Shown piece after piece: positions 50,950-61,128 of a stretch of 61,211 nt of DNA; within the stretch, counting starts at the first letter, position 1; each line of letters starts with the position of its first letter. Where the stretch lies: assembly GCF_019351435.1 (NCBI RefSeq), contig NZ_JAHWYN010000021.1, positions 1 to 61,211 on the forward strand, given 5' to 3'. This stretch comes from Flavobacterium taihuense. Lineage in GTDB: Bacteria; Bacteroidota; Bacteroidia; Flavobacteriales; Flavobacteriaceae. A program made the position numbers and the translations under genes. The notes below the pieces were generated by a model. That model worked only from the letters and a program-made list of their open reading frames with translations, was not told the origin of the DNA and ran no database searches.

Positions 50950-53217
50950 TTATGAGTTAGCTTCAGCCGCAATTAGGTTCAATGCAGAACCTGCAACAAA
51001 CCAACCAATTTGACTTGCATTATAAGTATGGTTGGCCAAGATGATATCTTTGCTTCCATCAGCGTGAACGAATTCTATACTTAATGGTTTTCCTGGAGCA
51101 AAATCAACTAAATCAATGAAGTTGATAGTGTCATCTTCCTGGATTTTGTCATAATCGGCTTCGTTAGCAAATGTCAATCCCAACAGACCTTGTTTTTTAA
51201 GATTCGTTTCGTGGATACGGGCAAATGATTTAACCAATACTGCTTTTACTCCCAAGAAACGAGGTTCCATAGCCGCATGCTCGCGAGAAGAACCTTCACC
51301 ATAGTTGTGATCTCCCACAACAATAGAAGGTATTCCGGCCGCTTTGTAAGCACGCGCCACAGCAGGAACTGCCTCATAAGCACCTGTCAATTGGTTTTTA
51401 ACCGAATTTGCGGTTTGATTGAATGCATTGACAGCACCAATCAGCATATTGTTTGAAATGTTATCTAAATGTCCACGGAAACGCAACCATGGTCCAGCCA
51501 TAGAAATGTGGTCTGTAGTACATTTTCCGAAAGCTTTGATTAATAATTTAGCACCTGTAATGTTTTTACCATCCCATGGATCAAATGGAGCCAATAACTG
51601 TAAACGATCTGAAGTTTCGCTTACTACAATCTTAACACTTGATCCATCTTCTGCCGGCGCTTGAAAACCTGCATCTTCAACATCAAAACCTCTTTTTGGT
51701 AATTCGTCACCAAACGGAGCGTTTAATTTTACAGCTTCGCCATTATCATTCATTAAAGTATCTGTCAATGGATTGAAATCCAATCTTCCTGAAATAGCTA
51801 ATGCAGCGACCATTTCTGGCGAAGTTACAAAAGCGTGCGTATTTGGGTTACCGTCTGCTCTTTTGGAGAAATTACGATTGAAGGAATGCACAATAGTATT
51901 TTTCTCTTCTTTATCTGCTCCTGCTCTATCCCATTGTCCGATACAGGGTCCACAAGCATTGGTGAATACCTTAGTTCCCAGTTTCTCAAAAGCAGCAATC
52001 ATTCCATCTCTTTCGATAGTGTAACGAATTTGTTCCGATCCTGGATTGATTCCGAATTCCGCTTTTGGAGTGATTCCGTGCTCAACAGCTTGGTTCACGA
52101 TTGAAGCTGCACGAGCCATATCCTCGTAAGAAGAGTTGGTACAAGAACCGATTAATCCCCATTCTACTTTAATTGGCCATCCATTTGCAGCAGCTTCCGC
52201 TTTCATTTTAGAAACTGGAGTTCCGCGGTCTGGCGTGAAAGGTCCGTTGATATGTGGCTCTAATTCTGATAAATTGATTTCGATAAGTTGGTCAAAATAT
52301 TTTTCCGGATTAGCATAAACTTCTGGATCTGCAGTCAAGTAAGAAGCTACTTTATCGGCAGCATCAACAACATCCTGACGATCTGTAGCCGTTAAATATC
52401 TACGCATAGAATCATCATAACCAAATGTAGATGTTGTGGCCCCAATTTCGGCACCCATATTACAGATAGTTCCTTTTCCTGTACAAGACATTGAAGTAGC
52501 ACCTTCACCAAAATATTCAACTATAGCTCCTGTTCCTCCTTTTACGGTAAGAATATCAGCCACTTTTAGGATAACGTCTTTTGGAGCTGTCCAACCCGAT
52601 AATTTTCCGGTTAGTTTTACTCCAATTAATTTAGGGAATTTCAGTTCCCAAGACATTCCAGACATTACGTCCACAGCATCGGCACCACCAACACCGATAG
52701 CCAACATTCCCAATCCACCTGCATTAACAGTATGCGAATCGGTACCTATCATCATTCCACCTGGGAAAGCGTAGTTTTCTAAAACAATTTGATGAATAAT
52801 TCCAGATCCCGGTTTCCAGAAACCAATTCCATATTTATTAGAAACTGATGATAGAAAATCAAAAACTTCTTTAGACTGAGTATTTGCTACCGCTAAATCA
52901 GATTTAGCACCGTTTTTTGCTAAAATCAAGTGATCACAGTGAACCGTAGTTGGTACTGCAACTGTTTTCTTTCCTGCATGCATAAATTGCAGCAATGCCA
53001 TTTGAGCCGTTGCATCTTGACAAGCCACTCTGTCTGGAGCAAAATCAACATAATCAACGCCTCTTCCATAAGCTTGGGTAGCAACTCCATCCCAAAGGTG
53101 ACTGTACAAAATCTTCTCCGTTAAAGTAAGCGGACGACCAACTACCTCACGTGCTGCATCAACACGAGCTGTCATGTTGCTGTACACTTTTTTAATCATT
53201 TCGATATCAAATGCCAT
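50950..53217 (-). CDS. Aconitate hydratase, mitochondrial-type
   Basis: This 755-residue [4Fe-4S] enzyme isomerises citrate and isocitrate in the TCA cycle. Two of the cluster Cys are in ACGPCIGQW and the first in GSCTNSS. The active-site motif GDHNYGEGSSREHAA is in the C-terminal swivel domain (about 665-680). The length and motif layout match the mitochondrial-type aconitases of Bacteroidetes and not E. coli AcnA (about 890). It is directly downstream of acnB on the same strand but behind a terminator. Confidence 0.95.
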   Translation of the reverse strand: MAFDIEMIKKVYSNMTARVDAAREVVGRPLTLTEKILYSHLWDGVATQAYGRGVDYVDFAPDRVACQDATAQMALLQFMHAGKKTVAVPTTVHCDHLILAKNGAKSDLAVANTQSKEVFDFLSSVSNKYGIGFWKPGSGIIHQIVLENYAFPGGMMIGTDSHTVNAGGLGMLAIGVGGADAVDVMSGMSWELKFPKLIGVKLTGKLSGWTAPKDVILKVADILTVKGGTGAIVEYFGEGATSMSCTGKGTICNMGAEIGATTSTFGYDDSMRRYLTATDRQDVVDAADKVASYLTADPEVYANPEKYFDQLIEINLSELEPHINGPFTPDRGTPVSKMKAEAAANGWPIKVEWGLIGSCTNSSYEDMARAASIVNQAVEHGITPKAEFGINPGSEQIRYTIERDGMIAAFEKLGTKVFTNACGPCIGQWDRAGADKEEKNTIVHSFNRNFSKRADGNPNTHAFVTSPEMVAALAISGRLDFNPLTDTLMNDNGEAVKLNAPFGDELPKRGFDVEDAGFQAPAEDGSSVKIVVSETSDRLQLLAPFDPWDGKNITGAKLLIKAFGKCTTDHISMAGPWLRFRGHLDNISNNMLIGAVNAFNQTANSVKNQLTGAYEAVPAVARAYKAAGIPSIVVGDHNYGEGSSREHAAMEPRFLGVKAVLVKSFARIHETNLKKQGLLGLTFANEADYDKIQEDDTINFIDLVDFAPGKPLSIEFVHADGSKDIILANHTYNASQIGWFVAGSALNLIAAEANS

Positions 53218-53281
53218 AAGATTTATATATAATTGTTACTATTCCATTAGAATCATACAAGATACAAAAAAAATAGAGTAT

Positions 53282-53314
53282 AAAAAAAGCCTGAATCATA
53301 AGAATCAGGCTTTT
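53282..53314 (-). terminator. Terminator of acnB
   Basis: AAAAGCCTGA pairs with TCAGGCTTTT around a 10-nt loop. The minus strand has seven T. It lies 27 bp after the acnB stop and 65 bp before the next aconitase start, so the two genes are mostly transcribed separately. Confidence 0.85.
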
Positions 53315-53340
53315 AAACTATAATTAACTAATTATGTGAA

Positions 53341-56109
53341 TTATTTAACTAATAACTTATGAGAAGGTGCAAACTTAGTTAGATTGATTCCTTCTACTGC
53401 AGTTTTATATTCTTCAATAGTTGGAGTTCTACCAAGGATTGTAGACAAAACTACAACTGGTGTAGAAGAAAGCAATGATTCTCCTTTTTTACCCTCAGTA
53501 TCTTCAACAACTCTTCCTTGGAAAAGACGAGTAGATGTTGCCATAACCGTGTCTCCTTTTGCAGCTTTTTCTTGGTTACCCATACAAAGGTTACAACCTG
53601 GACGCTCAAGATACAACATGTTTTCATATGAAGTACGCGCTGCAGCTTTAGGAACATTATCGTCGAATTCGAAACCAGAATATTTTTGTAAAATTTCCCA
53701 GTCACCTTCTGCTTTTAATTCATCAACAATATTATAAGTAGGAGGAGCTACAACTAGTGGCGCTTTAAACTCTACTTTACCTTCTTGCTCATCAATATTT
53801 TTAAGCATGTGAGCTAGAATTTTCATATCTCCCTTGTGGACCATACAAGAACCGATAAATCCAAGATCTACTTTTTTAACCCCTCCGTAGAAAGATAAAG
53901 GTCTGATGGTATCGTGAGTATATCTTTTAGAAACATCCGCATTATTAACATCTGGATCTGCAATCATTGGCTCAGCAATCACATCAAGATCTACGACTAC
54001 TTCAGCGTAATACTTAGCGTTTGCATCTGGTCTTAGCGCTGGTTTTTCACCTGATATAATCTCAGCGATTCTCTTATCAGCTATTGCAATTAATCCTTTA
54101 AGAACTTCATTTTTATTATCCATTCCTTTGTCGATCATAATCTGAATTCTACCTTTCGCCATCTCTAATGATTCGATCAAAGTATAATCTTCAGAAATAC
54201 AGATAGAAGCTTTTGCTTTCATTTCTGCAGTCCAGTCTGTAAACGTAAACGCCTGATCCGCATTAAGAGTTCCTAAGTGAACCTCAATAATTCTTCCTTG
54301 GAATACATTCTCTCCACCAAATGTTTTAAGCATCTGAGCTTGTGTAGCATGAACCACATCACGGAAATCCATATACCCTTTCATATCTCCTTTGAAAGTT
54401 ACCTTTACTGATTCTGGAATTGGCATTGAAGCTTCACCAGTAGCCAATGCAAGTGCAACAGTTCCTGAGTCTGCACCAAAAGCAACACCTTTAGACATTC
54501 TTGTATGAGAGTCACCACCGATGATGATTGCCCACTCGTTTACAGTAATATCGTTAAGTACTTTATGAATTACATCTGTCATCGAATGATAAACGCCTTT
54601 CGGGTCACGAGCTGTGATCAACCCGAAGTCGTTCATGAATTTCATTAATCTCGGAATATTTGCCTTAGATTTATTATCCCAAACTGAAGCAGTGTGACAA
54701 CCCGATTGGTAAGCACCGTCAACAATTGGAGAAATCACAGTAGCAGCCATAGACTCTAATTCCTGAGAAGTCATCAAACCAGTTGTATCTTGTGAACCAA
54801 CAATATTCACAGTAACACGAACATCTGAACCAGCATGTAAAATTTTACCTGGAGTTGTTCCAACCGCATTTTTATTAAATATTTTTTCTACAGCTGTTAG
54901 ACCTTGTCCTTCAACAGAAACCTCTTTTGACGGAGCGTATACAGGAACAATATCAATACCTAAAGTCTTTGAAGCAAATGTTTGCAATTTTTTCCCAAAA
55001 ACAATAGCATAAGATCCACCTGCTTTTATAAATTCAATTTTCTGAGGCGTGAATGCCTTAGAAATATCTATTAATTCTTTATCGCCGTTATAAAGCTTTT
55101 TTGTTTTTGTATTGATAGTAAGAACTGTACCAGTAGCTACAGAGTAAACTTCTTCTAAAATAGGATCTCCACTTTCATTACGAACAACGTTACCATTTTC
55201 GTCAAGCTTTTTTACCCAGTTTTTAAGATCAAGACCAATACCACCAGTAACATCAACAGTTGTTAGGAAAATCGGAGAAATACCGTTTGTTCCTGCAACG
55301 ATTGGAGCAATATTAATAAATGGAACATATGGACTTGCTTGTTTTCCACTCCAAAGTGCCACGTTATTTACACCCGACATTCTTGAAGAACCAACTCCCA
55401 TAGTGCCTTTTTCAGCAATTAACATTACGCTCTTATCAGGATTCACATCTGCCAATGCTTTAATTTCAGCTTGTGCTTCAGGAGAAATTAAACATTTACC
55501 ATGAAGTTCACGATCTGAACGAGAGTGCGCTTGGTTTCCTGGAGAAAGTAAATCGGTTGAAATATCTCCTTCACCAGCAATAAAAGTAACTACCTTAATT
55601 TCTTCTGCTATTTCAGGTAATTTAGTAAAGAACTCAGCCTTAGCATAGCTCTCTAGAATATCCTTAGCTATCTCGTTACCACTTTTGAAAGCTGCTTCTA
55701 AACGATCTGTATCTGCCTCATAAAGAAAAACTTGTGTTTTTAAAACTTCTGCAGCTTGTTTTGCAATAGCAACATCATTACCTAAAGCTAAATCAAGTAA
55801 TACCTTTATAGAAGTCCCACCTTTCATATGTGATAACAATTCTAAAGCAAAAGCAGGAGTAATTTCAGCAACTACTGATTGACCAAGAACGATTTCTTTT
55901 AAAAAATTAGCTTTTACATTAGCGGCAGGAGTAGTTCCTGGAACAACATTATAAATAAAGAATTTAAGAGAATCCTCTCTGTACTCGTTATTCAAATCTT
56001 TAATTTGTTCAATGATTTCGCTTAGCAATTCGGAACCATCAATTGGCTTCGGGTTAAGCCCTTGGTTTTTTCTTTCTTCAATCTCTTGAATGTAATCCTT
56101 ATAAGTCAT
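53341..56109 (-). CDS. acnB: Aconitate hydratase B / 2-methylisocitrate dehydratase
   Basis: This 922-residue enzyme is AcnB-type: HEAT-like N-terminal domain (1-160), swivel domain following directly, and a C-terminal Fe-S domain. The cluster ligands are in GFIGSCMVHKGD and RPGCNLCMGNQ, with the AcnB hallmark TSTRLFQGRV (about 865). The enzyme handles citrate and also 2-methylisocitrate, and can bind mRNA when it loses its cluster. The gene has AUG start context and is slightly longer than the E. coli form (865). It is preceded by a 280-bp AT-rich gap. Confidence 0.96.
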   Translation of the reverse strand: MTYKDYIQEIEERKNQGLNPKPIDGSELLSEIIEQIKDLNNEYREDSLKFFIYNVVPGTTPAANVKANFLKEIVLGQSVVAEITPAFALELLSHMKGGTSIKVLLDLALGNDVAIAKQAAEVLKTQVFLYEADTDRLEAAFKSGNEIAKDILESYAKAEFFTKLPEIAEEIKVVTFIAGEGDISTDLLSPGNQAHSRSDRELHGKCLISPEAQAEIKALADVNPDKSVMLIAEKGTMGVGSSRMSGVNNVALWSGKQASPYVPFINIAPIVAGTNGISPIFLTTVDVTGGIGLDLKNWVKKLDENGNVVRNESGDPILEEVYSVATGTVLTINTKTKKLYNGDKELIDISKAFTPQKIEFIKAGGSYAIVFGKKLQTFASKTLGIDIVPVYAPSKEVSVEGQGLTAVEKIFNKNAVGTTPGKILHAGSDVRVTVNIVGSQDTTGLMTSQELESMAATVISPIVDGAYQSGCHTASVWDNKSKANIPRLMKFMNDFGLITARDPKGVYHSMTDVIHKVLNDITVNEWAIIIGGDSHTRMSKGVAFGADSGTVALALATGEASMPIPESVKVTFKGDMKGYMDFRDVVHATQAQMLKTFGGENVFQGRIIEVHLGTLNADQAFTFTDWTAEMKAKASICISEDYTLIESLEMAKGRIQIMIDKGMDNKNEVLKGLIAIADKRIAEIISGEKPALRPDANAKYYAEVVVDLDVIAEPMIADPDVNNADVSKRYTHDTIRPLSFYGGVKKVDLGFIGSCMVHKGDMKILAHMLKNIDEQEGKVEFKAPLVVAPPTYNIVDELKAEGDWEILQKYSGFEFDDNVPKAAARTSYENMLYLERPGCNLCMGNQEKAAKGDTVMATSTRLFQGRVVEDTEGKKGESLLSSTPVVVLSTILGRTPTIEEYKTAVEGINLTKFAPSHKLLVK

Positions 56110-56330
56110 AACAGAAGTCTTTTATAGGTATTTTTATTTTTTGTACGCAAATTTAGGAATTAAAGATGATAATTTAAAGAAATTTAATAGAACTCACCTT
56201 TTGAAAAATTATTATTGCAAAATAATCATTTTTCATGAATTATATTAAAACAAAACCGAAATTACGCCATTAAAATGCGAATACAATAATATAGAATCCT
56301 TTTTATAACAAAACTACAACGATTGATTAT

Positions 56331-56366
56331 AAAAAAATACCGCATTCGTTTCAGAAAGCGGTATTT
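56331..56366 (-). terminator. Terminator of the MoxR gene
   Basis: AATACCGC pairs with GCGGTATT around a 14-nt loop. The minus strand ends in seven T, 25 bp after the MoxR stop. Confidence 0.75.
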
Positions 56367-56390
56367 ATTAAAAAACGGTACAGTAAATAC

Positions 56391-57344
56391 TTATATCAAT
56401 TTAGCTATTATCATTTCCTCGGTAATTCCCTCGGCATCAGCTTTGTAATTTTTGATGATTCTATGTCTTAAAATTCCGATTGCAACGGCTTTTACATCTT
56501 CTATATCCGGAGAAAACTTACCATAAAAAGCAGCATTGGCTTTCGCCGCCAAAATTAAATTCTGCGAAGCTCTTGGGCCTGCACCCCAGTCCAGATAGTT
56601 TTTCACAAAACCATTGGAAAGCGCATTATCAGGACGAGTTTTACTTACTAGTGTTACGGCATATTCTACCACATTATCAGCAACAGGAATTCGACGAATC
56701 AAATGCTGGAAGTCAATAATTTCCTGAGCCGTAAACAATGCATTTACTTTTGTATCAAAATCTGCAGTTGTACGTTTCACTACTTGCACCTCTTCCTCAA
56801 AAGAAGGATACTCCAGTTTTATGGCAAACATAAAACGATCCAATTGCGCTTCAGGCAAAGGATAAGTCCCTTCTTGTTCAATTGGATTTTGCGTAGCCAA
56901 CACAAAATAAGGCAAACTTAACTTATGGTTTACTCCAGCAATAGTAACCGAACGCTCTTGCATAGCTTCTAATAAAGCAGCCTGTGTTTTTGGCGGAGTT
57001 CTATTGATTTCATCTGCCAAAATAATATTCGAAAATATTGGTCCCTTTATAAATTTAAACTGTCTGTTTTCATCTAATATTTCACTACCTAATATATCCG
57101 ATGGCATCAAATCTGGGGTAAATTGAATTCTTTTAAAATCCAACCCCAAGGCTTGCGCCAAAGTATTCACTAACAAAGTCTTTGCCAACCCAGGAACGCC
57201 CACCAACAATCCATGACCTCCAGAAAAAATACAAAGCAAAATTTGATCTACAACCGCTTCTTGACCAACAATGATTTTGGCAATTTCTCTTTTTAATTCG
57301 TTACGTTTTTTAACTAAATTCTGTATCGCTATTACATCCGACAT
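56391..57344 (-). CDS. MoxR-type AAA+ ATPase
   Basis: This 317-residue chaperone-like ATPase has Walker A at GVPGLAKT (about 57-65) and Walker B with ILADEINRTPPKTQAALLEAM (about 110-130). LATQNPIEQEGTYPLPEAQLDRF is the MoxR signature. MoxR proteins help assemble metalloenzymes or cell-envelope complexes, typically with a DUF58 and VWA partner; none of these is adjacent here. It lies 81 bp after the SurA-like gene but behind a terminator. Confidence 0.93.
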   Translation of the reverse strand: MSDVIAIQNLVKKRNELKREIAKIIVGQEAVVDQILLCIFSGGHGLLVGVPGLAKTLLVNTLAQALGLDFKRIQFTPDLMPSDILGSEILDENRQFKFIKGPIFSNIILADEINRTPPKTQAALLEAMQERSVTIAGVNHKLSLPYFVLATQNPIEQEGTYPLPEAQLDRFMFAIKLEYPSFEEEVQVVKRTTADFDTKVNALFTAQEIIDFQHLIRRIPVADNVVEYAVTLVSKTRPDNALSNGFVKNYLDWGAGPRASQNLILAAKANAAFYGKFSPDIEDVKAVAIGILRHRIIKNYKADAEGITEEMIIAKLI

Positions 57345-57366
57345 TTTTCTATTTTTTTTTAAAATT

Positions 57367-57409
57367 AAAAAAGAGTTAGCACTATGAAAACATAAAACTA
57401 ACTCTTTTT
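57367..57409 (-). terminator. Terminator of the SurA-like gene
   Basis: AAAAAAGAGTTAG pairs with CTAACTCTTTTT around an 18-nt loop. The minus strand ends in at least six T, 17 bp after the stop. Confidence 0.8.
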
Positions 57410-57425
57410 GTCTATTTAATGAAAA

Positions 57426-58835
57426 TTATTTTTTAACCCAATTATTAGTAAAAGGACAATCTTTATATTCATCAACTATCTTAATGTAAGTATCTTTTAT
57501 TTTAGTATCAAACCATTTTGCAATTGCTTTAATTTGCTTTTCTTTCAAAGCTAAATCTTTAATCTTGATGTAATCCTTAGCATAATCAGCAGTGTGCGAA
57601 TCTATTCTATTGGTCACAATCATAATTTTATAATCTTTCTTCCCTTGAACATCTTCCAGAAAAGGCATCGAAATTTCGTTATCTTTCAAATTAGAAACCT
57701 GACTATATATAGAAGGATCCATTTTGGTTAATTCAAAACGTGTATCTTGTGTTTTAGGATTCACCAAAGTTCCTCCATTTGCTCTTGTTTCTTTTTCATC
57801 TGACATTGTTCTAGCCGCTTCCGCAAAAGTAATTTCCTTGTCAAGAATCTTCTTTCTTATCAATGTGATTTTTTCTTTAGCCTCCTTCAACGCTTCTGGA
57901 GAAACAACTGGTGATATTATTATATGTCGCAATTCAATTTCTTGCCCTTTAATTTTTTCTACATAAATGATATGAAATCCAAAAATAGTTTCAAAAGGCT
58001 CTGAAATCTCACCTTCAGCAAGACTAAAAGCTACATCTTTAAATTCTTTTACAAAAGGAGTTCTACGGGTCATTTTATAATACCCTCCATTTTTACTGGA
58101 TCCTGGATCTTCTGAGTACAATACCGCTTTTGTTGCAAAACTAGATCCTTCAAGACATTCTTTTCTAAAACCATTCAGTTTATCAATCACCTTTTTCTTA
58201 TCCTCTTCAGTAACCTTAGGCTTAACTACAATTTGAGCCACTTCTAATTCAGCACCAAAAACAGGTAAATCAGCTGTAGGGATTTTTTTAAAAAATTCGC
58301 GAACTTCTTCTGGCGTTATTTCAACTTTATCAATGATTTTCTTCGTCATTTCACCTGTAAGCTTTTGCTCTTTCAATACATCAAAGAAATAAGTTCTGAA
58401 TTCTTCCTCAGAATCTTTTTGATAATACTTAATCAACTTATCCATCGATCCAATTTGCTCCAGCATATAGTTCAATCTTTCGTCCATCATCCCTTTCACT
58501 TCAGCATCACTAACTATAATACTATCCTGAACAGCTTGATGTGCATATAATTTTTGCTCTAACAAATTACCTAAAACTTGACATCTCGACACATCTTTCG
58601 TAGAACCTCCTTGAGCTGTAATTTCCAAAAAACCTTTATCAATATCAGAATCCAAAATAATATAATCACCAACGGTTGCTACCACTCCATCAATCTTAAG
58701 CTTTTTTCCTGAAGGTGCGGTCACCTTAGCGGTAGCGACAACACTATCTTTTATAATTTCCTGTGCATTTACAAAGGTCAAGGCAAAAAACAAAAGAAAA
58801 AAAGTAAACACAACTTTATTGGTTATGGATTTCAT
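57426..58835 (-). CDS. SurA-like peptidyl-prolyl isomerase
   Basis: The 469-residue product is read from the ATG at 58835 (MKSITNKVVFTFFLLFF), which gives a clean signal peptide ending in FVNAQ; a longer frame starts 7 codons upstream. A SurA N-terminal domain (about 45-170) is followed by two parvulin (PpiC) domains, near 180-280 (FGAELEVAQIVVKP, FGFHIIYVEKIKGQ) and 285-395 (IELRHIIISPVVS, TMSDEKETRANGG). It would chaperone outer-membrane proteins in the periplasm. It belongs upstream of the MoxR gene. Confidence 0.9.
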   Translation of the reverse strand: MKSITNKVVFTFFLLFFALTFVNAQEIIKDSVVATAKVTAPSGKKLKIDGVVATVGDYIILDSDIDKGFLEITAQGGSTKDVSRCQVLGNLLEQKLYAHQAVQDSIIVSDAEVKGMMDERLNYMLEQIGSMDKLIKYYQKDSEEEFRTYFFDVLKEQKLTGEMTKKIIDKVEITPEEVREFFKKIPTADLPVFGAELEVAQIVVKPKVTEEDKKKVIDKLNGFRKECLEGSSFATKAVLYSEDPGSSKNGGYYKMTRRTPFVKEFKDVAFSLAEGEISEPFETIFGFHIIYVEKIKGQEIELRHIIISPVVSPEALKEAKEKITLIRKKILDKEITFAEAARTMSDEKETRANGGTLVNPKTQDTRFELTKMDPSIYSQVSNLKDNEISMPFLEDVQGKKDYKIMIVTNRIDSHTADYAKDYIKIKDLALKEKQIKAIAKWFDTKIKDTYIKIVDEYKDCPFTNNWVKK

Positions 58836-59608
58836 TTGTGCAATTTTTAAAGGCATTTTTTATATTTTATATTAATTATTATTAAAAAAAACAATTTGCT
58901 TCGAAATTCTATCCCATTCAAATAGAATATTTTAAAACAAATCAATTTACTCTGTTTGAGAATCTAAGAATTAAAACCTGTTAATTCAGCAAAAAACTTA
59001 CAATTTCCAGAACTTAAACCGAACAAAAATAACAATTCGAATGCATTAAACAAGTTTCCGTTGTACTATTAACATAAAATTATTAAGTTCCCTAATGTGT
59101 ATTTGCATATAAGCTCCCATACAAAAATCAGATCCTACTTCAAAAAAACAAAATCCAAAATATTTCAATAAAATTCAAGAACAATCTACTTTTATTTAAT
59201 TTCAGTTTGTTTAATATTTTAATTAATAACCACTTATTGTTTGTTTAGATATTAAATTACTATTTTTTTACCGCCAAAATTAATTTTTAAGTTTTTATCA
59301 ATTCTTCAAAAAACATTTCATTTAATAATAATCCCTTAAAAACAAACCTACAACTTACTAATTAATAAGGCTTTAAAACAATTTATAAACACTATATCGT
59401 TGTAGTTTACTTTTGAAATAAAAAATCTACAAACCTTATTGTATTTTAAATATATTCGCTACGCTTCGTTGCTAAAACAATAATTTACAACCAATTATAA
59501 AAATCGAAAAAAATTAAAATAAAACGAATTTGCAAGAAGCACACAATTAGTTTAAAACCCAAAAAACACCAATTAACAACCTATTATCAACTTTAAATTA
59601 ACCAAATT
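58836..59608. other. Long AT-rich region before the amylase gene
   Basis: About 770 bp without an ORF of note. TACTTTTG at 59408-59415 is a good TAnnTTTG -7 match but 194 nt before the amylase ATG, so a long leader is implied. The region just before the start is almost free of G. It must also hold the promoter of the leftward SurA-like gene. Confidence 0.45.
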
Positions 59609-61048
59609 ATGAAAAAACCAAATTTTAAAATGTACTTTATAACCGCTTTACTGCTGGGACTTTATTCCTGTAATTCAACAGATGAAGTTAATGACAAAAG
59701 CCCTGAAGCCTCAACATTCAAAATAATCAATGTTACCACACACGATGGGCGTCCATTTAGCACTGGAAATTCAAAAACATCTCTTACTGGCAAATATGTG
59801 GACAATCCTGGTGGTGGCGTTATGATGCAAGCCTTTTATTGGGATGTTCCTTCAGGGGGAAATTGGTGGAATACTGTAGGAACCAAAGTAATAGCTTGGG
59901 GAAATGCTGGTATTGGTTCAATTTGGCTACCGCCTGCTTCCAAAGCACAAAATGGAGCTTTCTCAATGGGATATGATCCCACCGATTACTTTGATTTTGG
60001 CGATTTCAATCAAAATGGTTCTACAGAAACTCGATTTGGTTCAAAAGCAGAATTAGTAAGTTTAATCACTAAAGCCCATACAGAAAACATAAAAGTGTAT
60101 GCCGATATCGTAATCAACCATAACAGTGGAGGAGCTTCTGAAAGCAATCCATTTACTGGAACTAATACTTGGACAAATTTCACAGGAATAGCTTCTGGAA
60201 AATTCAAAAGAACCTATGCTGATTTCTATAAAAACGCATACGGAAACAATGATGAAGGAGCCTTTGGAGGATTCCCTGATTTATGTCATGCTGCGCCAAA
60301 CGTACAAGATTGGCTTTGGAAAAGAACAGACGGCGTAGGTAAATACTATAAAAACACCATGAAATTTGATGGATGGAGGTTTGACTATGTAAAAGGCTTT
60401 GGATCATGGGTAATAAGAGATTGGAATGCAAACGTCGGAGGATTTTCTGTTGGTGAACTATGGGATTCTAACGTGAACATTCTGAATGACTGGGCAAATA
60501 ACGCTAACAGCTCTGTATTTGATTTCGCCTGCTACTATAAAATGAATGATGCATTCGATGGAAATAATCTAAACCTATTGACAGATGACATGATGTGGAA
60601 AAGAAATCCATATAAAGCAGTCACATTTGTAACTAATCACGATACAGATGAAATCTGGGCCAAAGAACTAGCCTACGCATATATACTGACACATGAAGGT
60701 TATCCAACAATCTTCTACAGAGATTATGAAGAATGGCTTAACAAAGCAAAACTGAATAATCTGATTTGGATTCACAACAACAAAGCAACAGGAAACACCT
60801 CAATATTATATGCTGATAACGACGAATATATCGCCAGAAGAAATGGATATAATGGCAATCCTGGATTAGTGGTTTATATTAATAATTCCACTGTCACCCT
60901 AGAAAGATGGATCCAAACCAATTGGGCTTCAAAACAAATCAAAGACTTTACAGGAAATTCCACTTGGTACCCTACGACTCAAGGAGATCAATGGGTAAAA
61001 ATACAATGCCCTCCAAAAAGTTATACTGTTTGGTCATTAAATATCTAA
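59609..61048 (+). CDS. Lipoprotein alpha-amylase (GH13)
   Basis: This 479-residue enzyme hydrolyses alpha-1,4-glucan. The lipobox LYSC places the lipidated Cys at 21, so it is anchored at the cell surface or outer membrane. The GH13 catalytic residues are Asp259 (GWRFDYVKGF), Glu283 (GELWDS) and Asp345 (TNHDTDE), with VINHNSGG as the first conserved region. The C-terminal all-beta domain is complete. No SusC/SusD or other starch-utilisation genes are seen nearby, so it is not in a typical polysaccharide-utilisation locus within this window. Confidence 0.95.
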   Translation: MKKPNFKMYFITALLLGLYSCNSTDEVNDKSPEASTFKIINVTTHDGRPFSTGNSKTSLTGKYVDNPGGGVMMQAFYWDVPSGGNWWNTVGTKVIAWGNAGIGSIWLPPASKAQNGAFSMGYDPTDYFDFGDFNQNGSTETRFGSKAELVSLITKAHTENIKVYADIVINHNSGGASESNPFTGTNTWTNFTGIASGKFKRTYADFYKNAYGNNDEGAFGGFPDLCHAAPNVQDWLWKRTDGVGKYYKNTMKFDGWRFDYVKGFGSWVIRDWNANVGGFSVGELWDSNVNILNDWANNANSSVFDFACYYKMNDAFDGNNLNLLTDDMMWKRNPYKAVTFVTNHDTDEIWAKELAYAYILTHEGYPTIFYRDYEEWLNKAKLNNLIWIHNNKATGNTSILYADNDEYIARRNGYNGNPGLVVYINNSTVTLERWIQTNWASKQIKDFTGNSTWYPTTQGDQWVKIQCPPKSYTVWSLNI

Positions 61049-61128
61049 TATCAAAAGCAATCGAATCAAAAGCTATCTGTAAAGGGCTACCGTCTGGACA
61101 CAACTTTTTTTATCTTTGAGATAAAAAA

